NCBI GenBank assembly: GCA_963784195.1
Contig: CAWARA010000018.1
Coordinates: forward strand, 473,494-537,493
DNA: 64,000 nt
From: CAVQAH01 sp963784195
GTDB taxonomy: Bacteria > Acidobacteriota > Vicinamibacteria > Vicinamibacterales > 2-12-FULL-66-21
Direction: 5' to 3'
Part shown: one piece after another, positions 22,030 to 30,328 of the stretch
How positions within the stretch are numbered: the stretch's first letter is position 1
Layout: the number at the start of each line of letters is the position of its first letter
The notes under the pieces: generated by a model
The model's database searches: none
Seen by the model: only the letters and a program-made list of their open reading frames with translations
What the model was told of the DNA's origin: nothing
Translations under genes and position numbers: made by a program

Positions 22030-22062
22030 GTTGCGAAACGAGAGCATACCCTGTTTCGCAAC
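22030..22062 (-). promoter_or_regulatory. perfect inverted repeat in the leader of the cold-shock gene
   Basis: GTTGCGAAAC (22030-22039) and GTTTCGCAAC (22053-22062) are exact reverse complements, giving a 10-bp stem with a 13-base loop, ending 31 bases before the csp start codon. In the transcript this could be a temperature-responsive or autoregulated hairpin; on DNA it could be a dimer operator. It also lies about 85 bases before the divergent ADOP gene. Confidence 0.6.
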
Positions 22063-22144
22063 TTCCGCGGACGGTATTTGATTAGCCTTTCTTTATTGAG
22101 CGGGTAGCGCAGACACGCGCTACCTCTTCACGGGAGCCACTTTC

Positions 22145-24625
22145 ATGACGCTCCTCAACGATATCCGCCTTGCAGTTCGCGGTCTCCTGCGCGTTCCTGC
22201 GTTCACCACAGCGGCCATCGTGTCGCTCACGCTCGGCATTGCAACCAGTGCCGTCGTTTTTGGTCTCGTCGACGCCGCCCTGCTTCGGCCGCTGCCTTTT
22301 GTCGAATCCGATCGTCTGATGATGCTCAACATTACACAGACCGGGCCTACCGAGGGTGAGCAGCGCCAGCGGTGGTCCTGGCAGCGGTTTCAGCTGCTTC
22401 GAGAGAACGTGACCTCGTTCGCAGACATCGCGTCACACTCTAATGTCGTGCTCACGTTGACGGGCGTCGCCGAGCCCGAGCCGGTGCCGGTCGAGATCGT
22501 GTCGTCGCGCTATTTCACGATGCTGCAGGCGCCTCTGGTGATGGGCGTGGACTTCGCGGCGAGCGATGAGGTTCCAGGTGCTCCGCCCTCGGTCATCCTC
22601 TCCAACGACCTCTGGCGTCGACGATTCAACGCCGCAACGAACGTCACAGGACGCGAGGTGTCGCTCAATGGAACGGTCTTCACCATCTCCGGTGTGGCAG
22701 GCCCTGGTTTCAATGGGCTTTCGGGTCTCGCGCAAGCGTGGATCCCAGTGTCGGCCGCGTCCGCCGTCAGCTATCTCGAGTATCTGACCACCAATCAGAA
22801 TTTCATTTCGGTCACCGGCAGGCTGCGGCCGGACGTCAGCGCAGACGTTGCGCGGGCGGAGGTGCGTTCGACGGGCGAACGGATTCACGCTGTTCTTCCA
22901 AGCGAGGCCGACACAGCCGACGATCGATTTGCCGCGACGGTGATGCCGATCAACGAGGCACGTATCGATCTTGTGACGCGCCGGGGACTCATGATGCTCG
23001 CCGGCGCGGTGATCGTGCTGCTGCTCATCGCGTGTGCGAACGTAGCGAGCCTGCTCCTCGGCCGCGGCGTGGTACGCCGGCACGAGATCGCGATTCGGCA
23101 GGCTATCGGCGCCGGCCGCGCTCGGATCGTGCGTCAGCTGCTCGTCGAGAGCACAGTGTTGGCTGGTGTCTCGAGCTTCTTCGCACTCATCGTCGCCGCC
23201 TGGAGCTTGAGCGCGGTTCGCATACCCGCCACGCTGGCGCGCGGCCGCAACTTCTTCGGCGCACTTGGAGAGTTCGCGACACCCACCCTGGACTGGCGGG
23301 TCATCTCTTTCGTCGTGCTCGTCGGCGCGCTGACGACGTTCATCTTCGGGTTGGTGCCGGCGTTGCGGACGACGCGCGCAGACATTTCGAGCGATTTGAG
23401 GAGCGGGGCCTACGGCCTTGGCGGATCGGCATCCGCGGGATTGCGCGAGGCGATCGTCGCCCTCGAACTGGGTCTGGCCGTTGTGCTGGTGGTGGGATGC
23501 GGACTCTTGCTGGCCAGCTATTCGCGGCTCGTCACCACGCCTCTCGGTTTCGAGCCGGATCGTATCCTGACGTTCATGATCCGGCCGCCGGAAGTCCGCT
23601 TTCCACCAGCGGCCGCGCCAGCGCTCATCGACCGCGTGCTTGAAGAGATCTCGCGCGTTCCGGGTGTTGACGCGGTCACGGCTGACGGGTGCGCGCCGCT
23701 CACCATGCAGTGCGCGACTGGCGCAATGCACATGGTCGGCCGCCCGCTCGCGGCTGGCGTCGAAGCGCCTGTCGTGTCGCGACACTATGTGGCGCCGGCA
23801 CACTTTCGGGTGCTTGGTGCGCCGATCCTCAGGGGACGCGCCATCGAACCCGGCGACCGTGCCGGACGGCCCAATGTCGTGGTGATCAATGAGGAAGCTG
23901 CCCGGCGGTTCTGGCCGAATGCAGACCCGATCGGGCAGCGTGTCTGGTTCGAGGGCGCTCCGGCGATCGGCAGTCCGGACGACAGTGCGGAGATCGTCGG
24001 GGTCGCACGCGACGTGGCCTACCGCCCGCTCGACGAAGAGCCCGTTCAACCGGGGTTCTTCACGCCATACGCCCAGTTCACCTATGCGACTCGCATGGTC
24101 CTGGTCCGTGCGCAAGGCGACCCGCGTGCGCTGGTAGGAGCGGTCGCAACGGCTGTCCGCCGGGCCGATCCCGATCTGGCGCTGTTCGACGTGCAGACGA
24201 TGAACGAGCGCGCGCGGTTGTCCTGGTCCAAGCAAAGCGCGCAGACGACGCTCCTCCTGGTGATTGCCGGCATCGCGCTGACCCTCGCGGCGACTGGCGT
24301 GTATGCCGTCACCGCCTTCTTCGTCGCCAGCGCCCGCCGGGAGATCGGCGTGCGGATCGCCCTCGGCGCGTCCGCCGCGCGGATTGCGCGTCATTCGCTG
24401 GCGCGGACGGCGCGTCTCGGCGCCGTCGGCGGCCTGGCGGGGATGCTGGGCGGAATCCTCACGAGCCAGGTGCTCCGCGCAATGCTCTATGACACGAGCC
24501 CGCTCGACCCGGTCGTGTACGGCGCCGCGGGACTCGTGCTGGTCATCGCGTTTCTCGCAGCGAGCTACGTGCCACTGCGACGTGCGATGCAGGTCGATCC
24601 GGTGGAAGTCTTGAGAAGGGAATGA
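22145..24625 (+). CDS. ADOP-type ABC transporter permease (FtsX/MacB_PCD)
   Basis: 826 residues laid out as two FtsX halves: helix 1 (TTAAIVSLTLGIATSAVVFGL), a periplasmic MacB_PCD domain (residues 50-280), three helices near 285-430 (LAGAVIVLLLIACANVASLLL), a second periplasmic domain and a C-terminal trio with ASARREIGVRIALGASAARI. The second-copy motif GVRIALGAS and the duplicated layout match the acidobacterial duplicated orphan permeases, which have no ATPase in the same operon. Such permeases likely work with a shared ATPase in lipoprotein or macrolide-like export or mechanotransmission. Ends in the usual DPVEVLRRE. No PadR partner adjoins this copy, unlike the copies at 28-36 kb. Divergent from the cold-shock gene. 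Confidence 0.93.
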   Translation: MTLLNDIRLAVRGLLRVPAFTTAAIVSLTLGIATSAVVFGLVDAALLRPLPFVESDRLMMLNITQTGPTEGEQRQRWSWQRFQLLRENVTSFADIASHSNVVLTLTGVAEPEPVPVEIVSSRYFTMLQAPLVMGVDFAASDEVPGAPPSVILSNDLWRRRFNAATNVTGREVSLNGTVFTISGVAGPGFNGLSGLAQAWIPVSAASAVSYLEYLTTNQNFISVTGRLRPDVSADVARAEVRSTGERIHAVLPSEADTADDRFAATVMPINEARIDLVTRRGLMMLAGAVIVLLLIACANVASLLLGRGVVRRHEIAIRQAIGAGRARIVRQLLVESTVLAGVSSFFALIVAAWSLSAVRIPATLARGRNFFGALGEFATPTLDWRVISFVVLVGALTTFIFGLVPALRTTRADISSDLRSGAYGLGGSASAGLREAIVALELGLAVVLVVGCGLLLASYSRLVTTPLGFEPDRILTFMIRPPEVRFPPAAAPALIDRVLEEISRVPGVDAVTADGCAPLTMQCATGAMHMVGRPLAAGVEAPVVSRHYVAPAHFRVLGAPILRGRAIEPGDRAGRPNVVVINEEAARRFWPNADPIGQRVWFEGAPAIGSPDDSAEIVGVARDVAYRPLDEEPVQPGFFTPYAQFTYATRMVLVRAQGDPRALVGAVATAVRRADPDLALFDVQTMNERARLSWSKQSAQTTLLLVIAGIALTLAATGVYAVTAFFVASARREIGVRIALGASAARIARHSLARTARLGAVGGLAGMLGGILTSQVLRAMLYDTSPLDPVVYGAAGLVLVIAFLAASYVPLRRAMQVDPVEVLRRE

Positions 24626-24673
24626 TGCGCGTCGCCATCGAGCTGACGTTCGCCAACCGTATACTTTCCAGTA

Positions 24674-24910
24674 ATGTCAGGTCTCGCGGCGCTGATCGCT
24701 CATGTGAGTTTCTGGGTACTCCTGCCGTACGGATGGTTCTTCGAGGAGATCGGCCCGCGCGGCCTCGTAGTATTCCTGACACTGTGGCTGGCTGGCTATT
24801 TTGGGCTGCCACTGATTCCGTTCGCCGCTCTAGTGTTTCCCTCGTGGGTGGCTATTCTCGACATCGCCCTCGTGTTCATCATCTTCAAGGGCGATGTCCG
24901 CCTGTCGTAG
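24674..24910 (+). CDS. small membrane protein
   Basis: 78 residues with two or three hydrophobic segments (LAALIAHVSFWVLLPYGWFF, GLVVFLTLWLAGYFGLPLIP, AALVFPSWVAILDIALVFII) and almost no soluble part. It lies 48 bases after the ADOP permease on the same strand and 35 bases before the next gene, so it may belong to the same transcript. Codon third positions are less G/C-rich than in the neighbours but the reading frame is uninterrupted and the hydropathy is clean. No family recognised. Confidence 0.6.
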   Translation: MSGLAALIAHVSFWVLLPYGWFFEEIGPRGLVVFLTLWLAGYFGLPLIPFAALVFPSWVAILDIALVFIIFKGDVRLS

Positions 24911-24945
24911 AGGATCGACCCAGGACATTTTCGTGAGGTCGCGCC

Positions 24946-25671
24946 ATGACTCGCTCAATCCGCCGTCACCTCAGGCTCCTGCACATCTACGTCGTGTGCA
25001 CCCTGCTGATCTTCGTCGTGATCGCCGCCTCGTCGTTTACTCAGCGAGAGGCGCCGCGCAACCTCGGTGAGATCACCGCCGAGCGCATCAACATCGTCGA
25101 CGCGAATGGCACGCTGAGGCTGGTGATTTCGAACAAGGACCGAATGCACCCTGGCGTCATCGGCGGCAAGACGATTCAGCGGGAGCGGCCCTATGCCGGT
25201 TTCATCTTCTTCAACGATCACGGTGATGAAGCCGGCGGCATGACACTCGGCGGGCGTGAGCAGGACGGTCAACGGCGGGCGACAGCTGGCCTGATGTTCG
25301 ATCAGCTCGGCCAGGACCAGACGATTGGTTTCGACTATTCGGAGCAGAACGGGCAGCGGGCGGCAGCGTTCAAGGTGTGGGATCGGCCGGACGTGCCGCT
25401 CAGCGACCTCGTGGAGAAGCTGAACGCCGCCAACGCGATTCAGGATCCGGCGGAGCGGGCCGCGGCCGTGGCGCGGGTGCGCGCGGACGCGCCAAAGGTT
25501 GCGCAGCGTGTCTTCGTGGGGAAGTCGACCGATCGGGTCGCACGTGTGTCGCTTGCCGATGCCGAAGGGCGGCCCCGGCTGGTCCTGAAGGTCGAGCCCG
25601 ATGGCGGTGCCAGCATCGAATTCCTCGATGCCTCAGGGAAGGTCGTACAGCGCGTCACACCGGAACGCTAG
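24946..25671 (+). CDS. membrane-anchored protein of unknown function
   Basis: 241 residues: a cytoplasmic tag, one membrane helix (LLHIYVVCTLLIFVVIAASS) and a periplasmic part with two similar modules, ERINIVDANGTLRLVISNK near 45 and RVARVSLADAEGRPRLVLKV near 195. Each reads like 'x-V-x-D-x-x-G-x-x-R-L-V-I', a beta-hairpin unit that recurs in uncharacterised Acidobacteria and Gemmatimonadetes proteins. The repeat may bind a common ligand, but nothing more can be claimed. The stop is followed within 31 bases by the convergent NCS2-like permease. Confidence 0.75.
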   Translation: MTRSIRRHLRLLHIYVVCTLLIFVVIAASSFTQREAPRNLGEITAERINIVDANGTLRLVISNKDRMHPGVIGGKTIQRERPYAGFIFFNDHGDEAGGMTLGGREQDGQRRATAGLMFDQLGQDQTIGFDYSEQNGQRAAAFKVWDRPDVPLSDLVEKLNAANAIQDPAERAAAVARVRADAPKVAQRVFVGKSTDRVARVSLADAEGRPRLVLKVEPDGGASIEFLDASGKVVQRVTPER

Positions 25672-25701
25672 CGCCGTGATCCTTCGCGCCCCTTCAGTTC
25701 A

Positions 25702-27258
25702 TCAGTGCTCGGCGTCGATCTCTTCCGTCGTCCAGCGCGCCGTGAGGAAGAGCAGCGACATGCCAGTGTAGCCAATCACGAACGGCCAGGCCGGCGCGAG
25801 CCTCAGCGCCGTGTCGCCAAACGTCCATTGGTAGGAGTGCATCAGCCCGCAGGCCGAGAGCAGCGCCGCGACCGCCGACCATGCGGCGGCCTGGCTCCAG
25901 CGGCGTTCTATCACGCCGACGACGGCCGCAGACAGCAGCATGGCGGTGAAGAGAAACCCCTGTTCGATGGCGAACGCTCCCGTGATCCAGGTGTCGGTCT
26001 TCTGAAATTCACCGACGAGTGCTTCGCTGAAGGGTCCTGCCGGCCCTCCGATTCCCGCCGCGCGAAGCCCGTTCTTCGCCATCAACGTGCCCCAGGCGCC
26101 GATTCCCGGCAGCAGGCCCACCACGACTGCGGCGGCGTGGGCTCGTGGGGTCGCCTGAAACGCCTGGGCGACGATCATCATGCCAATCCACAAAACGATC
26201 GCCATGCCGGCGTCGATCGGGATCGCCCATGCGATCCAGGCAAGCGTGCCGGTCACGCAGATCACCGTCACGAACACCCCGTTCAGGATGGAGTATCCGG
26301 CACGAGCGCCAAGCGCCTTCCAGCCTGGATGGCCGATGTAGATCGTCGTCGGGAATGCGGATCCGAAGAGGGCGGCGGCGAGACTGCCGAGGCCGTTGAT
26401 CGTGAGCGAATACCGCGTGTCGTAGGAGTCTCCGGCCGCTTCCGCCGATTCGATGTTCTGCAGCGAACCGAGGACGTTGAAGAGGCTCATCGCGATGATC
26501 ACCGACAGATACGGCAGGACGTGGCCGCCGGACATGGCGGCTATCAGATCTCCCACGACCGGGATAGGGAAGTGGATGGCCGCCGCCGATGGACGGGCCC
26601 CGACCGGAGCGATGCCGGTGACCCAGCAGAGCAGCGTGCCGAGCGCGACGGCAACCACGCCGCCCGGAATCCGGCCCTTGAATCGCACGCGCCCGAAGTA
26701 GGTCAGCATGACGACCGCCAGCGTGGTCAGTCCGACGACTGGATGGGCGAACGTACGAAAGAGAAAGCCGAGCGAGATGAAGCCCAGAGCGATGCCCGCG
26801 AGCGTCGAGAGAAGCGCCGCGCGAGGCGTGGCCTTGCGCACACGCTCGGCCACGAAGGCCGATCCGAGCTCGATGATGGCTGTGGCAAACGTCGCGAGGA
26901 GGCCCGCCTGCCAGGCCACGTGAGCGGGATCGGCCGCCCCCGCCCGCTCTGCCAGGGCTTTCGCCGGCAGCATCACGAGAAACACGTGCGCGAAGAGCGA
27001 CACCGTGTTGATCCCGTAGGGCAATGCACACACGTCGCTCCGCCCGGTGCGCAACGCGAGCGCGCGTGCCTGGAGCCCGTACGCGATGTTCCCGACCAGA
27101 ATGGAAATGGCTGCGGCCGGAAGGACCTTGCCGTACACGAGCTCGGGTGAGAACCCGAGCACCGTCCGGCACAACGTGTCAATCAGGAGGAGCTGAACGA
27201 GGTTGTCGACCGCCAGGCCAAAGAAGCCGTCAATGTCGCCGCGGACGATCCATCTCAC
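25702..27258 (-). CDS. NCS2-like (UraA/SLC26-fold) permease
   Basis: 518 residues with 12-13 hydrophobic helices. The opening DIDGFFGLAVDNLVQLLLID and DVCALPYGINTVSLFAHVFL, with the conserved PYG in a helix break, resemble nucleobase/anion permeases of the NCS2 and SulP superfamily. Later GSAFPTTIYIGHPGWKALGARAGY has the position of the substrate-binding helix-10 region. There is no STAS domain, so it is not a SulP. Substrate could be a purine, pyrimidine or an organic anion; no neighbour settles it. The start codon ATG at 27258 gives a short cytoplasmic tag before helix 1. Confidence 0.75.
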   Translation of the reverse strand: MRWIVRGDIDGFFGLAVDNLVQLLLIDTLCRTVLGFSPELVYGKVLPAAAISILVGNIAYGLQARALALRTGRSDVCALPYGINTVSLFAHVFLVMLPAKALAERAGAADPAHVAWQAGLLATFATAIIELGSAFVAERVRKATPRAALLSTLAGIALGFISLGFLFRTFAHPVVGLTTLAVVMLTYFGRVRFKGRIPGGVVAVALGTLLCWVTGIAPVGARPSAAAIHFPIPVVGDLIAAMSGGHVLPYLSVIIAMSLFNVLGSLQNIESAEAAGDSYDTRYSLTINGLGSLAAALFGSAFPTTIYIGHPGWKALGARAGYSILNGVFVTVICVTGTLAWIAWAIPIDAGMAIVLWIGMMIVAQAFQATPRAHAAAVVVGLLPGIGAWGTLMAKNGLRAAGIGGPAGPFSEALVGEFQKTDTWITGAFAIEQGFLFTAMLLSAAVVGVIERRWSQAAAWSAVAALLSACGLMHSYQWTFGDTALRLAPAWPFVIGYTGMSLLFLTARWTTEEIDAEH

Positions 27259-27311
27259 GCGGAACAGACTAACTTACTTGGACTGGCGGCGTCATTCGTC
27301 CACGTGACGCG

Positions 27312-28340
27312 TCACTGGATGCAGAGTTCCAACGCGCCGGCACGCTCGCGGAAGAATGCGAGGTACCAATCGACGGATCGCCGCAGGCCTTCGTCGAAGC
27401 CGATCTCCGGTCTCCAGTTGAGACGGCGCTCGGCCTTCTCTGATGACAGGTGCATGTGACGGATCTCGGCCTGTACGTTGTTTTCGACGACCGGGTCCGA
27501 CTGCACTCCCGCGATCTCCATCAACGACCGAACGATGGACAGGACCTCCAGTTGTTCTCCATACGAGAAGTTGAAGGCCTCGCCGTAGAGCGACTGGTCC
27601 TGCGACAGCCTCTCAGCGAGCATGAGCTGCGCATCGACGGCGTCTTCAATGTAGAGGAAGTCACGCGTGAACCGGCCGTCCGAGCGGAGGCGCGGTGTTT
27701 CGTTCTGTGCCAGCGATCGGCAGGTCCCGGGAATCAATCGCGTGAAGTTGAAGTCGTACGGTCCGAAGAAGTTCCCGCAGCGAGTGATCGCCACTGGCAC
27801 TCCATACACGCGTCCGAAGGATTGCGCCGCGAGGTCCTGTGATGCCTTCGCCACCTCGTACGGATGCACAGGCTTCAGATCGCTCGTCTCACGGTACGGA
27901 AGGGTCTGCCCGCCGTACGCCTTGTCGGAAGAACTGACGACCGCGACGCAGGACGGCTGAACGCGCCGGATCAGATCCAGCAGGATCCAGGTACTCAGCG
28001 CGCTCGAACGGAAACACTCGACCGGCTCACGCAGCACGCGATTGACATCGGCTCCGTAGGCGCAGTGGAAGAAAGCGTCGATTTCGTACTTCTCGAAAAT
28101 CCGTTCGAGGAAGGCGGCGTCATCGACGCTGCCCAATTCGAAGGCAGTTTGATCGATCAGCGAATCCATGAACACTTGCGATTGCTTATTGGGCTCTCGA
28201 ACGATCGCGACCACGTTTGCGTCGTACTCGAGAAGTCGGCGCACCAACCAGCCACCCAGGAACCCGGTAGCACCCGCGACGACAACCGTTTTGCCAGCCC
28301 AAAAGAGTTGTTGTGGAAGAGCTTGGCTCCGTGAGTTCAT
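27312..28340 (-). CDS. NAD-dependent nucleotide-sugar epimerase/dehydratase
   Basis: 342 residues, extended SDR fold: NAD motif GATGFLGGWL near 23-32 and the catalytic YEVAK (Tyr, Lys) near 155, with the preceding SSSDKAYG that is typical of CDP-glucose or GDP-mannose 4,6-dehydratase-like enzymes. A downstream RFTRDFLYIEDAVDAQLML segment shapes the nucleotide-sugar pocket. It would act in the cytoplasm on an activated sugar for surface polysaccharide; the exact sugar is unknown. Isolated: 54 bases separate it from the NCS2-like gene and a decayed permease lies upstream. A GT4 glycosyltransferase lies about 8 kb away. Confidence 0.9.
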   Translation of the reverse strand: MNSRSQALPQQLFWAGKTVVVAGATGFLGGWLVRRLLEYDANVVAIVREPNKQSQVFMDSLIDQTAFELGSVDDAAFLERIFEKYEIDAFFHCAYGADVNRVLREPVECFRSSALSTWILLDLIRRVQPSCVAVVSSSDKAYGGQTLPYRETSDLKPVHPYEVAKASQDLAAQSFGRVYGVPVAITRCGNFFGPYDFNFTRLIPGTCRSLAQNETPRLRSDGRFTRDFLYIEDAVDAQLMLAERLSQDQSLYGEAFNFSYGEQLEVLSIVRSLMEIAGVQSDPVVENNVQAEIRHMHLSSEKAERRLNWRPEIGFDEGLRRSVDWYLAFFRERAGALELCIQ

Positions 28341-28473
28341 CGACGCATTCTGTCAGGGTCGTTCGACAGAAAAAATTATTTAGTTGAAATAGGAGGTAAA
28401 AGCTGCTTTTTAGATCGAAAACAAATCGTCAGCAGCTCATCCTTGCACGGCCTTGCACGAGCTCAATCCAGCG

Positions 28474-28889
28474 TTATTCGTGTCGCAACGCCGCGATCGG
28501 ATCGATACGCGCGGCTCGCAAGGCAGGAATCGAGGCCGCGCACACACAAGCCAAGCAGATGACCAGCAGGCTTGCGCCATAGGCCACACCATCGAGCAGT
28601 TGAATAACGCCGGCGAATGGGCCCGTGACGGGCAGCTTCGACGTGAGGATCGTTGAGACGATCCAGGCGAGGAACACGCCTGCAGCGAGGCCGAAGCCCA
28701 CGAGGCGCAGCGATTCCCAGAGCACCGCCGCGTGACGTTACCTGCGGTGGCACCGAGCGCGATGCGCACGCCGATTTCCGTGGTCCGTTGTTCGACCAGA
28801 TACGACAGCACCCCGTAGATTCCTGACAGCGTAAAGGTGCGGGGAGCCGCCAGCGCGCGAATGCGCAGCCACAGATCGCGCAGGGTCAT
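28474..28889 (-). pseudogene. decayed ADOP permease: N-terminal tag joined to the C-terminal end
   Basis: The start MTLRDLWLRIRALAAPR matches the N-terminal tag of ADOP permeases that follow PadR genes, but by residue 20 it jumps to the last periplasmic/membrane part (LSGIYGVLSYLVEQRTTEIG and VRIALGATAGNVTRR). About 650 codons of the middle are missing. A one-base indel near 28735 then moves the remaining C-terminus (LVGFGLAAGVFLAWIVSTIL and ARIDPIAALRHE) into another frame, ending at 28474. With both an internal deletion and a frameshift it is a true remnant. Its PadR regulator just upstream is intact. Confidence 0.8.
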
Positions 28890-28910
28890 TGAAGCCTCTG
28901 GCTTCTGGCG

Positions 28911-29246
28911 CTAAGCCAGCTTGAGCACCCGGCCGATGGCGGTCGTCATCCGTTCCCACTCGTCCGCCTCGAGCGCGAGGCGGCGGCGGCCGGATGCGGT
29001 CAGCTTGTAGAAGCGGGCCCTGCGGCCCAGTTCCGAAACGCCCCATTCGGACTCAATCCAGCCACGGTGCTCGAGCCGGTGCAGCGCGGGGTAGAGCGAT
29101 CCCTGGTTGACCTGGAGCACATCCTCCGAGATCTGCTGGATTCGTTCGGATATCGCCCAACCGTGTTTCGGTTCCGATTGCAGCGTCCGGAGGATTAACA
29201 GGTCGAGGGTGCCCTGCAGAAGATCGGGTGCCTGGCGTCGCGTCAT
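28911..29246 (-). CDS. PadR family transcriptional regulator (acidobacterial type)
   Basis: 111 residues from ATG 29246. Winged helix with the PadR signature QGTLDLLILRTLQSEPKHGW near the start, VNQGSLYPALHRLEHRGWIE as the recognition helix and wing, and a C-terminal dimer helix (EWERMTTAIGRVLKLA). PadR proteins are repressors that bind as dimers to short palindromes and often respond to a small molecule. It sits 21 bases upstream of an ADOP permease, the usual pair, but that permease is decayed. A GTG at 29264 would add six residues; a palindrome at 29248-29264 directly before the ATG favours the ATG. Confidence 0.92.
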   Translation of the reverse strand: MTRRQAPDLLQGTLDLLILRTLQSEPKHGWAISERIQQISEDVLQVNQGSLYPALHRLEHRGWIESEWGVSELGRRARFYKLTASGRRRLALEADEWERMTTAIGRVLKLA

Positions 29247-29247
29247 G

Positions 29248-29290
29248 GTGTCGACGTTCGACACTAAAACACATTGATGTCGGATGTCAA
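29248..29290 (-). promoter_or_regulatory. promoter and operator of the PadR gene
   Basis: Read on the minus strand: TTGACA (29290-29285), a 16-base spacer and TTTAGT (29268-29263) form a plausible sigma-70 promoter; the expected start point near 29256 falls inside the palindrome GTGTCGA-CGT-TCGACAC (29248-29264). The leader before the ATG at 29246 would be only about 10 bases. A PadR operator over its own start point would give autoregulation. Confidence 0.5.
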
Positions 29291-29361
29291 CAACAAGCTC
29301 CTCACGAATCGTGTGGTTGGTGCCTGTTGCCGCGCTGGTGTCGAAGGGGGTTGCGGGTGGC

Positions 29362-30018
29362 TTACCGGACGCTGCGCAGGGAGACCAGCACGATCTGTGT
29401 CGACCGCCCCGACGCGTTCTCCCACAGGTGCGGCACGCGTGCCTGAATCTGGACGGCGTCGCCTCGCCGCAGCGTCATGACCTCCTGACCGAGCGTCAGA
29501 CGAACCATGCCGGAAAAGACCAGCGCGAACTGGTCGGTCTGGATCGCCGAGGGATGTTTGCCGCTCATGCCTCCGGGTTCGAGCGTGACGATCAGCCCTT
29601 CCATCGCGCCGAAGCGCGGCGTCAGCGCCGCGATGTCCGCGCGGGACCATGAGCTGTGATACGTGGGCCGTGCCGTTGCCCTGACCACCGCGCTTTCGTC
29701 ATCCGACGATCGCGCGAACAGTTCCGGCAAGGTGATGCCGAGCGCCGCACTAATCTTCGCAAGCGAAGCGATGGACGGCGACACCTGTCCATTCTCGAGC
29801 TGAGAGATGAAGCTCGGCGAGAAGCCCGAGCGATCGGCAAACGCACGCAGCGACATCCCGGAGGCTTCGCGCAAGCGTTTGACTTCCAGACCGATCCGGC
29901 CTTCCACGCTGTCAACGACGGCGTTGGGCTGATCCAGAGGTACGTCCTCTAGGAGGCGAGTCGATCCGCCTGAGAAGCACATACCTCGACTCTTGGTACC
30001 TGCCGGGGACATGCGCAC
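29362..30018 (-). CDS. XRE-family regulator with cupin sensor domain
   Basis: 218 residues. An N-terminal disordered tag is followed by an XRE HTH (LREASGMSLRAFADRSGFSP and SFISQLENGQVSPSIASLAK) and a C-terminal cupin (EPGGMSGKHPSAIQTDQFAL, then LTLGQEVMTLRRGDAVQIQA and PHLWENAS). This domain pair is known from PuuR/MppR-like regulators that sense a small polar ligand. The start is uncertain: ATG at 30018, 30012 or 29982 all precede the HTH; the first 50 residues show no fold. It probably represses itself or a neighbour; the closest partner is a broken reading frame immediately upstream (30059-30287). Confidence 0.88.
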   Translation of the reverse strand: MRMSPAGTKSRGMCFSGGSTRLLEDVPLDQPNAVVDSVEGRIGLEVKRLREASGMSLRAFADRSGFSPSFISQLENGQVSPSIASLAKISAALGITLPELFARSSDDESAVVRATARPTYHSSWSRADIAALTPRFGAMEGLIVTLEPGGMSGKHPSAIQTDQFALVFSGMVRLTLGQEVMTLRRGDAVQIQARVPHLWENASGRSTQIVLVSLRSVR

Positions 30019-30058
30019 GTTCCAGAATGCGCGTAATTATCACATAGAAGCCGGCTGG

Positions 30059-30287
30059 TCAGTTCGCGAATCCGCTGGAAGGGCCGGGGGCGGCCGCCCG
30101 CCGGGAGACGAAGAAAACGGCTGCGTTTGCCGTGTACGACTCGAGTGGTTCGGCCGTGAACTCACCATTCGCAAGGAATTCGTCGAAGGCGCGCTTTTCG
30201 CCCTGGCCGTGGGCGGCAAGGTTGCCGCTGTGCCAGTCGTCGGACAGCACGAGCGCGTGATCGCGGATCAGGGGGCGGGGGCGCCCG
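30059..30287 (-). pseudogene. C-terminal remnant resembling a methyltransferase or hydroxylase
   Basis: The minus frame reads RDHALVLSDDWHSGNLAAHG, then EKRAFDEFLAN and SYTANAAVFFVSRR, ending at a TGA at 30059. The DD-W...AFDEFLA order resembles the C-terminus of small class I methyltransferases or cephalosporin-hydroxylase-type proteins. No start or N-terminal domain is present; an in-frame stop lies at the boundary with the PadR-ADOP duplication at 30290, suggesting that the duplication or insertion truncated the gene. Low confidence. Confidence 0.35.
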
Positions 30288-30289
30288 GC

Positions 30290-30321
30290 TGGATAATTTA
30301 CCCATTATGTGGTTAAATCCA
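30290..30321 (+). promoter_or_regulatory. imperfect inverted repeat and near-leaderless promoter of PadR copy 1
   Basis: TGGAT and ATCCA close the 32-base element; inside, TG-G-TTAAAT (30310-30318) forms an extended -10 with the start point expected near 30325, only four or so bases before the ATG at 30329. TTTACC (30298-30303) faces GGTTAAA (30311-30317), a plausible PadR half-site pair. The same 32 bases recur exactly at 33366-33397. Confidence 0.45.
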
Positions 30322-30328
30322 GGTCTTC

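Noticed and set aside
22433..24394. Very long open frame (653 codons) on the minus strand across the ADOP permease
   Set aside because: Antisense shadow of a high-GC gene: no domain, charged low-complexity composition, and the plus-strand frame has clear family motifs.
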